From Iris pallida (lineage: Eukaryota; Streptophyta; Magnoliopsida; Asparagales; Iridaceae), in contig JANAVB010015600.1 of the NCBI GenBank assembly GCA_029216955.1, forward strand, positions 34,206,792 to 34,270,791: a DNA stretch of 64,000 nt, in the 5' to 3' direction. Below the pieces are notes generated by a model, which worked only from the letters and a program-made list of their open reading frames with translations, searched no databases and had not been told where the DNA came from. This document shows positions 35,189-46,310 of this stretch, one piece after another. A program made the translations under genes and the position numbers. The first letter of the stretch is position 1; the number at the start of each line of letters is the position of its first letter.

Positions 35189-36564
35189 CTCAGAGCAGAG
35201 TGTGAGGCAGGACGAAGACCAGAGTTATGTATCCATGAAGACGGTACACTTCGACATAGGAAGCGTCTTTGTGTACCCAGCGGAGATATCAGACAGGAGA
35301 TTATGGCGGAGGCTCACAGTTCACAGTATTCCATTCATCTGGTGGTACGAAGATGTACCGTGATATCCGTCAGCACTTTTGGTGGGATGACATGAAGATG
35401 GAGATAGCCCGGTTTGTCTCTTGATGTTTGGTTTGCCAACAAGTTAAAGCTGAATATCAGAGGCCAGCTGGACTTCTTTAGCCCTTGCCAATTTCAGAAT
35501 GGAAGTGAGAGCATATAACCATAGATTTTGTGGCTGGATTGCCTAGATCCCCAGCTGGCAGAGACGCTATTTGGGTTGTCATAGACAGGCTCACGAAGGG
35601 GGTTCACTTTCTCCCGTTCAGAGTTGGTCAGTCGATGGCTTAGCTAGCAGAGATGTATCTCCGGCAGATTGTCAGATTGCATGGTGTGCCAGTCAGTATC
35701 ACTTAGGACAGAGATTCCAGATTTACGTCGTACTTTTGGCATAGCCTGCAAAAGAGTTTGGGAACTCGCCTCCGGTTCAGCTCAGCATATCACCCACAGA
35801 CAGATGGCCAGTCAGAACGCACGATCCAGACTCTCGAAGACATGTTGAGATCTTGTACGCTCGACTTTGGTAGATCGTGGAAAGATCACCTGCACCTGGT
35901 GGAGTTCTCGTACAACAACAGTTTCTAGGCTAGTATCCAAATGGCACCGTTCCAGGCACTGTATGGTAGGAAGTGCCGATCTCTGCTAGCATGGGACGAT
36001 ATCGGAGAGAGAAAGATGCTCGGTCCGGAAATGATTGCTCAGACCGTTGAAGTGGTCAGGAGAGTCAGAGATCATCTTCGAGTTGCCCAAGATCGCCAGC
36101 GTCATTGGGCCGATTCTCATCGACGACCCCTTGAATTCTCGGTCGGTGACCTTGTATTCCTGAGGATTTCGCCTAACCGCGGCGTCATTCGTTTTGGCGT
36201 ACAGGGAAAGCTTAGTCCTAGGTATATAGGACCGTTCGATATTCTGGAGCGAGTAGGTGATGTGTCCTATCGTCTCGCTCTTCCGCCATCGCTAAGAGAG
36301 GTGCATAACATGTTCCATGTATCCCAATTGCGACGGTATATCCTGGACCCGAGCCACATCCTGGATTATTCAGAATTGGTTGTTGGTACCAACCTTTCGT
36401 ATGAGGAGAGGCCCGTGTCTATATTGGACCGGAGAAAGAAGGTACTCAAGAACAAGGCTATTAGTTTAGTCCGTGTTGCTTGGGGTCATCACTCTTTGGG
36501 TGAGTCGACGTAGGAGCGTGAGGATGATATCCGATCGCGATATCCCGACCTGTTTGACTCGTAA
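35189..36564 (+). pseudogene. Integrase with GPF/Y and chromodomain-like tail (G)
   Basis: A 1-bp loss near 35337-35342, inside the HHCC zinc-binding region (HSSQYSIH then CLVC at 35425), shifts the frame by one. After it, the DDE core follows: ITIDFVAGLPRS (Asp codon 35524), DRDSRFTS (from 35707) and TDGQSERT (Glu at 35815). RYIGPFDILERVG is the GPF/Y motif. The tail (about 36420-36564) resembles the group II chromodomain of Tekay/Del elements and ends at TAA 36562-36564. Premature stops stand at 35422, 35479, 35506, 35641, 35704, 35926 and 36511. The last stop replaces the conserved Trp before ERE. A chromodomain would direct insertion into heterochromatin, which fits this nest. Confidence 0.88.
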
Positions 36565-36726
36565 GGTATAATGTCTTCCTTATGCCTTATGCTTTCAATT
36601 CCTTGCTTGAATAAATGACTGCATGATAGACTGCTTGTTATAGCTTACGATTAGTATAGCTTGTCCTTGTCGCTCTAGCCTCTTAATTAAATTCTGAGGA
36701 CGGGATTCTTTTAAGCTGGGTAGAGT
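36565..36726 (+). other. Pol 3' spacer and polypurine region (G)
   Basis: This non-coding stretch ends with TTCTGAGGACGGGATTC and AAGCTGGGTAGAGT directly before the 3' LTR, the same signature as in the other families. Confidence 0.7.
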
Positions 36727-39642
36727 TGTAATGACCGTGGTTCGTATTACGTATTTGGAATACGTATACGTATCTTGACTCGTATTTTATGTCTCTTGGC
36801 TTCGTCTATTTTGGGTTGGCTTGGTTCGGCTTGGGTTGTTCATTGGTTCATCATGAACCAAGGAGAGAACCCCTACCTACCACCACCATCACCATTTATT
36901 AACCCATTCCCTCGTTCTCTCTCTTCATTTACTTCTTCTTCTCCACCATTACTTCTTCAACCACCAGGAGGGAGAGAGAGGGCTTAGGCAAGTGCAACTT
37001 GCTTCATGAAGCATCTCAAGTTTTATTGTTCTATTCTCTTCCTTACTTGATTCTAAGTCTCTTTAGAACTTGGCATTTTTGGATTTGATGGATGGATTCT
37101 TGTAGATCTAAGTTTGTAACTTTTTGGTTTTTTTTTGTTTTGATCTCTAAAACTTGGTTATTTTCAAAAAATAATGGTTCTAGGTTGTAGATAATTCAAT
37201 TTCATGCCGTTTTGGCTTTTGTTTCGCTTGATTTCGACTTCGGATGAGGAAGTTATGGCCATGGCAAGTTTTCGGAACTTTTATGGCTGAACTTACTGTT
37301 TGGGGACGATGACCCCCATGCGTCCGGAAGGCCATGCGTCGGGAGGCCATGCGCTGCGAAGTCCTGGCAACGCATCCCTTAACTTCGAGCGTGTCATGTG
37401 CGTAGGTTCCCTACGCGCATGTACTGAAGACGCAACGTGAGTTTCCCACGCGCCAATGGTGCAGGAATCTCCCGCGCCAATGGTGCAGGAATCCCACGCG
37501 CCAATGGTGCAGGAATCCTATGCGCCGATGGTACAGGAATCCCACGCGCCAATGGTGCAGGAATCCCACGTACCGATTAAGCAGGAATCCCACGCGCCGA
37601 TTGTGCAGGAATCCCACGCGCCAATGGTGCAGGAATCCCACGCGCCGATGGTACAAGAATCCTACGCGCCAATTGTGCAGAAATCCTACGCGCCGATTGT
37701 GCAGGAATCCCATATGCCAATTGTGCAGGAATCCCACATGCCAATAGTGCAGGAATCCCATGCGCCGATTGTGCAGGAATCCCATGCGCTGAAATTGCTT
37801 CATTTTACCGTTTTTGCCTGTTTAAGTTGTTTTGTAGCTAGAATCTTGAAAAACTCAAAACATAAAAGTTGTAGATCTTTTCCTTGGCTTCAAGAATATG
37901 TCACTAGTTATTTTATGCAAGTTTCTCTCATTCATGGTAAGGTAAGAATAGAACACGATAATGGTCCGCTGTGGCGCACTCTTGACAAGCAAACTGACAT
38001 GATATATCATGACATGCTGTTACGACAGCTAGCCTGACATGACAAGTATGAATGACCTGGACACCGTGGGCGATTGCGTTTGTACAAATAAACCAGTACT
38101 GTCTTGTATCATGTCTAGGATAGGGATCCCTGAGTACCACGGTCAGGGATACCTACAGCAGTTGACTAAGGTTAATAAACTAAAATAATTCAGTAGACAT
38201 GAAGAGATTCCCAGCTACAGGCAATCCCGTTATCTGGGCGCATTAAGAGGACTTGTAGCCTACCGACGAGTAGGGCACATTTCCAGCACACAATCACGTG
38301 TTGTATTCTTCATAAACGGACATTCGACCTGGATAACCGGATGGTCTGCAGGGCTTGTGGCTGTTGGGATAATCTCATTGCATCTTACTAGTAACTAGGC
38401 CTGTGATAACCCTAGTTAGTTAAAAGTATCAAGCCGTACTCTTGATTGGCCGTGATTGATTGGATGGAGTTTATTCCAGCTTAGTCTTATCCTGATCCTG
38501 TGCAAGATTGTGACATGACATGATTATTGATGCTTGCCTTAACAATAACGATCGGGGGTCCAGTTTTGTTCAGGCGAAGGGTTACAACCCCGGTCCTTGT
38601 TTGGTTTAAGGGTTGTAACCTGGCTCCCGGAGCAGTTCTGTGTCCTCTCTTCGTTTATTGTCTTATTGCAACCCCATGCCATGTTCGTCATGTTTTACCT
38701 TACCTTAATACCATGATTACTTATACTGGCCTTAGCAGTAAAGATCAGGAGTCCATTTCTGTTCAGGCGAAGGGTTACAACCCCGGTCCTTGTTTGGTTT
38801 AAGGGTTGTAACCTGGCTCCCGGAGCATTTCTGTGTCCTCTCTTCGTTTATTGTCTATACTGTACCAATAGTATTTGAGACGGGTTTCTATTCAGGTGAA
38901 GGGTTACAATCCCGGTCCTTGTTTGGTTTAAGGGTTATGACCTGGCTACTTGAATGGTTTCCTCGTACTCAGTTTACTGTTGTTATCTCTATTATTATCA
39001 GTTATTTATTTATTGTCTTTAATATTCTATTGTGATATGCTGGTTTTAGTTCCTAAGTGAAGCCTCCTTTGTGGCACTTGCTCTTTCTGGGATCTGACCC
39101 AGCTGGTTTTGTGTGGCCAGATATCGGAGCAGCATCAGAGGATCTACCGACCTTCCAGCCAGATGGTGACCACCAGGCGTAACCCTGGCAACGAGTGGAT
39201 TTCTTTTTGTTCTCCTACTTTATTATAAAATTATTCTTTTGAGGTGTTTAGCCGACGAGCACTTGTTAGCTCGGTTTCACCTTTATTTACTGTCTGCCTA
39301 CAGGCTGTAACATGATTGACAGATCCTAGGGTTGATCATGTATGACTAAACTCTTGCTAGTCCTGACATTTTGTAACGACTAGCTTCATGATCAGCTAAA
39401 TATGTAATGTTTGGGACGTCTTACTATTGAATATTTGGTGGTCTTACATCTTGTAACATTTACTTACTTGCTTGTGATTGAGACAATAGACTTGTTCTTG
39501 ACCATAGAAGACTGATGGCTTGTAGTTAAACCCTCATGTATCTAGACAGTCGTGACCGTATAGCGAGGTAGGTTGTACTTCAATATACGTAGCTGGCTAT
39601 GTCTGCCCCCGCTCTCCAGTATTCTGGTTCTGGGGTGTGACA
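36727..39642 (+). repeat. Family G 3' LTR (2916 bp)
   Basis: It begins TGTAATGACC and ends GGGTGTGACA. A TATA-like CATTTATTAA (about 36894) precedes a C/T-rich leader. A 24-bp repeat array (37460-37795) and three diverged 110-bp copies (about 38550-38985) follow. The flank at 39643 is part of another LTR. Confidence 0.9.
37460..37795 (+). repeat. 24-bp tandem array, 14 units, in G 3' LTR
   Basis: The unit is of the form GCAGGAATCCCACGCGCC plus six bases (AATGGT, GATTGT or GATGGT). Being a multiple of three, it yields an eight-residue repeat frame on both strands, which I do not read as a protein. The 5' LTR retains three units at its truncated edge. Confidence 0.92.
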
Positions 39643-39905
39643 CTAGCTAACTTATAAAGCTAGATCCCCATGATCATTTTGATGAAGCGTCGGGGATGCC
39701 TTACTGCTTTATCTCATATGTTTATTAATTGATGTTTTCTTACTTTGAATGATTGAGACATAGATGCTCTGTGAGACCATAGGAGACTTGAATGTAGCAT
39801 GCACCCCTTTGTCTCTTCACAGCCACGATCGTCGTATGGCGTTTGTATACCTCATATGGAGTAGCTGGCCTAGTCCGTCTCCATATTTTGGTACTGGGGC
39901 GTGAC
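39643..39905 (+). repeat. 3' end of a related gypsy LTR
   Basis: It is similar to the last 300 bp of the G LTR (ATGATCA, GATTGAGACA, CCATAGGAGAC, TACTGGGGCGTGACA). It ends at GTGACA 39905. G appears to have inserted into this older LTR. Confidence 0.65.
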
Positions 39906-40963
39906 ATACATGGAGGAGGCGGAGAGAAAAAGAAGAAGAAGAAGACGAAGAAGTTGGTGGTGGTGATGGTTCTTGGTGGTGGTGATGATGAAGAGTGGTA
40001 ATAGTGGTTGTGGTGTTAATGGTTTAAAGGAGGAGGAGAAGAAGAATATGAAGAAGAAGGAGTTGGAGGAGGGGGTACTGTCGGCTGAGATGGGGGGGTG
40101 TGTATGTTGCTGTTGTTGTTGTGAGGGAGGAGAGAGAAGAGAGGTGAGTGATTGGTTTAAAAAAGTAGGGAGAGAGAGTGTGTGTGATATTAATGAGAAA
40201 GAGAGAGAAAGAGATAGAAAAAGAGAGAGGGGTAGTGGTCGGCTGAAAATAGGGGGAAGAGGGTGTGTGATAATGGTGATGGGTGAGAGGGTGGAGTGTT
40301 GGTAGAGAGAGAGAGAATTATAGATATTATATATATATATAAGAGATGAAATGAGATATTTGATAAAGTAGAGAGAGGAAGAGAGATATTTTTTAGTAGA
40401 GATGATAGAGAAATTTGTATATAGGATGTTTGGGTAGTCATGATAGGGGCACATAAAATTGGTTGGGTGTTGGGTCAAGTTCGAGTTAGGTTTAGGCTTG
40501 GAATGATATTAATTATAAATTTAAATCATTTATAATCATGGATAAAATAGGAGCACACGGGAGATCAATTGGATGGCGCGTGCATAGTAGACTCAAAATA
40601 GGTCAGAACCATATATTGGGTCGATCAGATTGGACCGATGTCGGGTCCCAAAATTAAATTGGAAGTTAAATCACAAATTACGGCAGACGATAAATTGGTC
40701 TAAATTGATCCGAAAGTTGTGCGAAGCAAAAAAAGCACAAGAGAACAAGTTTAAGTGGGACATGATATATCAACAGGAAGATAATCATGTCTACTACAAA
40801 CTTAGAGAAGAAAGTTTCCAAAGAATGACATCTCTGATGCTCCAGAAATCAAAGTCACGGAAAAGAGCATTAATGATAAAAATAATTCAAATAAAAATGA
40901 ATTATTGAAAGTAATTCATTTTAGAAAAATTAAAAAAAATCCCTGAAATTTAGGAGGCTTACA
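39906..40963 (-). mobile_element. Family E LTR fragment
   Basis: On the minus strand it starts TGTAAGCCTCCTAAATTTC at 40963, very like the D LTR start. It has a TATA-rich stretch (40326-40343) and then a strongly C/T-rich leader (40320-39910) full of CTT, CTC and CAC runs. The U5 end is missing. An open frame on either strand within the pyrimidine-rich part is low complexity and not called. Confidence 0.6.
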
Positions 40964-41521
40964 ACGTTACGGTCGGATACGGATGACTGGATGACAGTTA
41001 TGTACACATAGCCTAAATCTCACCCATGCGCATGAAAGTTGTCCTATAAATTGCATAATAGACGGTTAGAATCTCCTTTGCATATTTGTGTCTAGGATAG
41101 TCTTTTGTATATTATTATCTATTATGACAGTTCATATTAGCACGATATTATGTATCTTGTTACGTCCTCTGATGACCTGGTGATCTCTCTAGGTATAGAC
41201 GACCACCAGTATCTCGAGGAGTACGATTTCGGACTAGACTCTTCATTTGCAGACGAGGAGGTCTCACCTTCAGAGCCTATTTGATTCTCTTCTTAGTTAA
41301 TGAACTTATGTAGTTGATAATCTTTTTCTTATTTATTTCAGTTGATTTCTTTCAGTAGCTCGGTAGTGGATTTGTTTCCGCTCGACAGATATTTCACTCT
41401 TATATTCAGTTGAGACATTTTGATGGTTATTTCATTTATTTGTCATTGTGGATGAGATATAGATATTGCCTGTGACTATGTTATTTTGTTATGAGCTGGA
41501 GCTCTTCTATTACAACTTATG
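40964..41521 (+). other. Unassigned LTR-like sequence
   Basis: It is non-coding. Around 41160-41280 it resembles the R/U5 part of gypsy LTRs (ACCACCAG, GACGAGGAGGTC), but I cannot place its ends. Confidence 0.4.
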
Positions 41522-41905
41522 TGTAGCTCCCCTTCTCGAAAATTTTAGAAATATTTGTATATTATTTATTTGATTTAAATGGGAATTTTTAGAATTTTAT
41601 AAATAATTATTTAGTTAATTCTTACGGTAGATAATTTTAGTCATGGTTAGAAATTGGAGTACAAGGTAACTAGGAATCATGGCACGGATAGTGTAGTGGC
41701 GTGCTTTGACTAGTGTTTAGCCATGGTAAGAAAAGGCCGAGCCATAGGATTATTCTAACTAGGAAAACCAGGCCAAGTTATGATTTAACCCCTATAGATA
41801 GTTTAATTATTTATTAATCTATTTTATTGACTTGTAGAAGACCCGGTTGTACCTGTCACGACCCGCACCCACTATGAGGGTACGAGAGCGTAACAACGCC
41901 CAGCC

Positions 41906-41926
41906 TACGCCGCAGTGTCGGCGGTA
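41906..41926 (-). repeat. Conserved hairpin block, solo LTR copy
   Basis: It is an exact reverse complement of 13123-13143. Confidence 0.75.
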
Positions 41927-42660
41927 GAACGCTGTTCTAGGTCATGAACTATAACTAACATAATATGAATGCTCTCCATAAGGAGGCCAACACAGAGGTA
42001 CAACTCAATCACAATCTAGAGATAGAATATGGCACGATAAAATAGATAAGAGAATCCTCAACCGAGGTACAACAGAAATGAAATACAAGTCTCAACATCT
42101 CTACAATATACAAACTCTGAATCAAGAACAACAACTAAACAAAAAAGGAAAACAGTCTAAACTATCTATACTAAGCAAGGTATCGTCCTCAGCAGCTGCC
42201 TGAACCTCCCCTGGGGTCCAGGTCGCGAGTGTCAACTAGGCAAACTCCAAGTAAGGGTGCAGGGTGCCTCATCATCCTCTGTAAAATTTTTAACAGGTCC
42301 AGTCAGGACGGGAGCGAGCACAAAACATCTCACGTAGTTCATATCATGTTAGGAAATATGAAGCATGCAATAGAGTAAGGTACATGAAACGCTGAAAGTA
42401 AGAAGTATATGAAAAACAGTAGAGATTTGATAACAGGAAATATCTAAATATGATAAATAAGAACTGTAAGCCTACTGTGATTTAGAGTACAATATGGTTA
42501 TGTAAACGGTATAGGAAAATGCAATGGTAACTCCATTGTACGTGGGTGTACAATAGACATATACAATAGTTATACAATGTTGTACAATAGGATTTGATTA
42601 CATAACCAATTCTACTCCCCCTCCCCAAATCAATACACAAGGATCTACTCCGGTTACGTT

Positions 42661-42815
42661 ATCTTGCACAATAGTGTACAATGTTATACAATAGATGTAC
42701 AATATTATACAATAGATGTACAATGTTATACAATAGATGTACAATGTTATACAATGGATGTACAATATTATACAATAGATGTACAATGTTATACAATAGT
42801 TGTACAATGGTCTAT
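42661..42815 (-). repeat. 21-bp minisatellite in the solo LTR
   Basis: About seven copies of a TACAATGTTATACAATAGATG-like unit (given here by one copy) occupy the place where the A element carries its 18-bp array. It produces spurious seven-residue repeat frames on both strands. Confidence 0.88.
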
Positions 42816-43195
42816 CCCTGGGACTCATGTGATACTGAGAGTACAATATGCACAAGGAGTATACAAGGATATGGGTATTCAATAAATACAATATGTAAGT
42901 GAAACGCACATCACAATATGTATTTAGTGAATACAAGGAGATAACATCTCAGAAGAAGATCCGTATAGTACCAATCCGTAATAATGATCGTGTCAGCATC
43001 AAGTACAGTAATCTAGAGCAAGAATATAAATCCAGACAAGTATGAAACGGTCAGAGAATGTACTCGCCTCGTATCTGAATGTCTGAAGTAAATGTACTGT
43101 CCGAGATGAGGTACCTGACTCCTAGTTAGAGCAACACAAGTCAAGATGTACACAGGGAATGATAAATATAATCTACAATGCATCTGCATGCTGTC

Positions 43196-43290
43196 TAGGT
43201 CAAACTAGACTAAAGTCAACACTTGGTCAACTCCAGTCAACTAGACTAGTCAAACTAGGTCAACTAGGTCAAATCCTAGCCCAACAAGTC
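43196..43290 (-). promoter_or_regulatory. GTCAA/TTGAC cluster in solo LTR
   Basis: About seven GTCAA cores occur in less than 100 bp, equivalent to the cluster at 4388-4462. Confidence 0.35.
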
Positions 43291-46209
43291 TAATAAGTCT
43301 CACTTGGCCTAACCAAGCCTAGTCTAGCAATCACACACCAATCACAAGGCTATACAAGCCAAACACAAGCCATCACATTTAATATTATACTTAAGAGAAA
43401 GGAAGCTAACATGTAAAGCTATGTGTGTGTGTGAACATGGAGGTGTACATGAAAAGAGAATTCAACACTAGGCCCTATATCACATATATGTATATATAAC
43501 TATAGAAAAACTCTATTTACCATATTAACACATTTAGCCATGTATAGAATATGTATATATATATATATATATAGAGAGAGAGAAGAGCATGTGTATGTGT
43601 TCATGGGTGTGTGTGTGTGTCATGAAAGTGCACAAGAACGTGTGTGTGTTATCATGGAATGAGTGTTAGGCAATGTGTGAGTGAGAGTGTCAATGAGTGA
43701 GGGTGTGAGGGTTATATAGTGTAGTGTGCATTGTGTGTGGAGTGATAGTGAGGCATGACAGTTGTGTAGCAAAGTGTCAATATGAAGTTAACATTCACAT
43801 ATATGAGTTCTCATGTATCTCTTATTTAGTGAAACAAAACTAAATTCCAGTTTTATTCCTAACAAGGCTACATATATTACATCTATTACTACATTACATT
43901 CATGCTTGCATTCATTCATCATTCATTTATTCTCTTGCACCACTATATGCACCATACATTACATACTATGGAACCTACATATTCATTACAAGCCATACTT
44001 ATACATGCTTACATTAGATAGAATACTTACACCTCATACATTATTTATTTAAACATTTACTCATGCTTGCATTTTCTATTTAATTACATAATTATATACA
44101 TTAACATGGGTTAAAATCAAATAGAACATTATATTACACACAAGGGTGCACAAAATGCATATGCCGAATAGTAACTCCTACTAATAATCAATACTGTACC
44201 ATCTCAGCATAAATTAAAATCTAGGATTAAAGTATGTTATAGATCTATGTGTTAGCTTTCCGAAACTTCAAACGGATCGCGTTTTCGTTTCCGGAAACTC
44301 CCGGAATCGCGAAAACACCGAGAACGCATTTGTCTTTCGTACAGCTGACACTCAAATAATTCTCCAAAAAGTTACATAAAGAATTAGGACTATTAACATA
44401 TGTTTTTGGAAATCTAACTTCAATACGCTTCTTTTAAAAAAAACGGGAGATTAAACTGAGCTTTGAGCTATAAGTTATGACATTTCTAAGTTAGGGCTGA
44501 AATTAAAAACGTGGATAAAAATCATGACGGATTTGGGTAGTTTGAGACAAAAGAACACAAGTATATAACATAATATATCAAGAACTCACTCTCTACACTA
44601 ATATATATATATATGAGACACTATAGAACACATATCTAATACAAAAATATGAGATTAAACATGTAATAATTCATTCATACATAACAACAACACAGTGTGT
44701 CCAAATTTGGGATTTTCCCACATGGACACAACCACAACACAAAGGACACTCCTATGACCTCCAAATAGACACGAAATGGACACAAATGGAGATGCAATCA
44801 TGGGAGTCATTCATATGGGTTCAAAATAGACCTATATGCATGAGGAAATAAAAAGAAGAATGGATTTATACCTCCCGGTAGATCGAATCGAAGAAAAGCC
44901 TTCCCGAAGCGACACCGACACGTAGAGATTCCAAAAGGACACGAACGAGCTCCGAATCCTCCCAAACTTGGGTAGCTTCCTCCTTGGCTAGAATGGAGAA
45001 GGAAAGAAGAAGATTTGGTGGCAAAATGGAAGGATTTGTTGGAGAAATTGCTAGGGATTGCTCTCTAGAAATTTGGGGAAGAACAAGAGAGAGAGTGTGG
45101 ATGAGAATAATGAAATGAACTTGAGCCTATCCTCTCCCAAGGTGGCTGGCCATATGGGGCTATTTGTCCTATTATTGTAAGGTCCAAAATGCCCCACTAA
45201 CCTATTCTATAAGTATTAGGAAAGGGCTAATTGGTTGGGGCTAAATTAGTCATTCTAAAGTCTCTAATCACACTAACCTTATCCATAATAATTAGTCTAA
45301 CCTCTAACTAAAATATTTCTATCATGTGGACTAAATTTAATATCATGTGGGCAATGCCTAACTAGTGTGTGGGTCCCACTAGAGTCAAACTACCCCCGGG
45401 TCCCCGTTTCAAGTCGGATTGAGTTGAAATTCGAACCCGACTCAAATAACCCCAAAACAATATCATAAATAATAAAATAATATCAAAATAATTCAAAGAT
45501 GTCAAATGCAAAAATATCCTTAGGCCAAAAATGACATTAAAATATCATAATCACATGGTTAGGCTCTAGGTCAAACAGTCTCTAGGGTTTCACTAGCAAA
45601 ACGTCAAAACCACAAGTCATGAATTTAAATAGTTTAAAATAATTTAAAAATCACTAAAAATTATAATATGAAATAAATATCATTAAATAATAATTATAAT
45701 TATAAAATTTTAAAATTACCCTCATCTGAAAAACAGGGTGTTACAGTACCAATTTAGTCCAGACTTGACCAGAACTGAGCCCAAGCCTATGTAGACCGTA
45801 GTACGTTCAAAGATGCCCATGTAGAGATTTACTATATATAAATTGGTAATTGATTTAGTGGTCTGGTTGTGACTTTCTATTAACTTGACATTTAATGTGT
45901 GTAAATTATATATATTTTCTTAAATATATGTTTATGATTTTTGGGTTTCTAGACTATATATATAATTGAGTGTAAATTAGAGTATACATATTATGGTAGT
46001 GCATGAATAAGTATAATATTATTTGTGAAGTGGAGATATATATATAAAACGGATAACATTGATATAAATTGTAGTAGTTAGAGTTAATAATAGATATATA
46101 ATATATCCAAGTTGGTTATTATTTCAGAATAAGTCATTTTAAATATTCCTTGTATTTTAACAAATATGTGCATAATTATATTAGTCTATATGCATTATAC
46201 ATATATGAG

Positions 46210-46224
46210 TATATATATATATAT

Positions 46225-46307
<83 letters not shown>
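46210..46307. repeat. (TA)n microsatellite in B 5' LTR
   Basis: About 100 bp of TA. The B 3' LTR has (TA)n at the equivalent site (63565-63617), where a LINE 3' end abuts it. The isoleucine/tyrosine-rich frames here are artefacts. Confidence 0.9.

Positions 46308-46310
<3 letters not shown>

Larger units (their letters stand above)
29801..39642 (+). mobile_element. Family G gypsy retrotransposon (Tekay/Del-type chromovirus), decayed
   Basis: The structure is a truncated 5' LTR (29801-31718), gag-pol (31850-36564) and a full 3' LTR (36727-39642). The order gag, protease, RT, RNase H, integrase defines Ty3/gypsy. The C-terminal GPF/Y-type motif and a chromodomain-like tail point to a chromovirus of the Tekay/Del group. 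It is broken by 12 premature stops and a frameshift. The left end of its 5' LTR was lost to the F insertion and the gap. Confidence 0.9.
41854..45745 (-). mobile_element. Family A-type solo LTR (3892 bp)
   Basis: It runs from TGTCACGACCC to GGGTGTTACA and is inverted relative to the A element. It is flanked by GTACC on both sides (41849-41853, 45746-45750). Its U3 part closely matches 1966-3900 inverted, and its U5 part matches 11830-13196 inverted. There is no interior, so it results from LTR-LTR recombination. The uninterrupted target is seen at 63075-63079 in the B 3' LTR. Confidence 0.92.

Noticed and set aside
37411..38037. Long repeat-encoded open frames on both strands
   Set aside because: They come from the 24-bp array, a multiple of three. 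The same region is plainly LTR and the frame is not kept in the 5' LTR.
39870..40478. A 202-codon minus-strand frame rich in Ser, Leu and His
   Set aside because: Low-complexity C/T-rich LTR leader with a TATA stretch inside the frame; no domain.
42661..42902. CRISPR-like regular array
   Set aside because: Units are directly adjacent with no unique spacers; it is a 21-bp minisatellite in a plant LTR.
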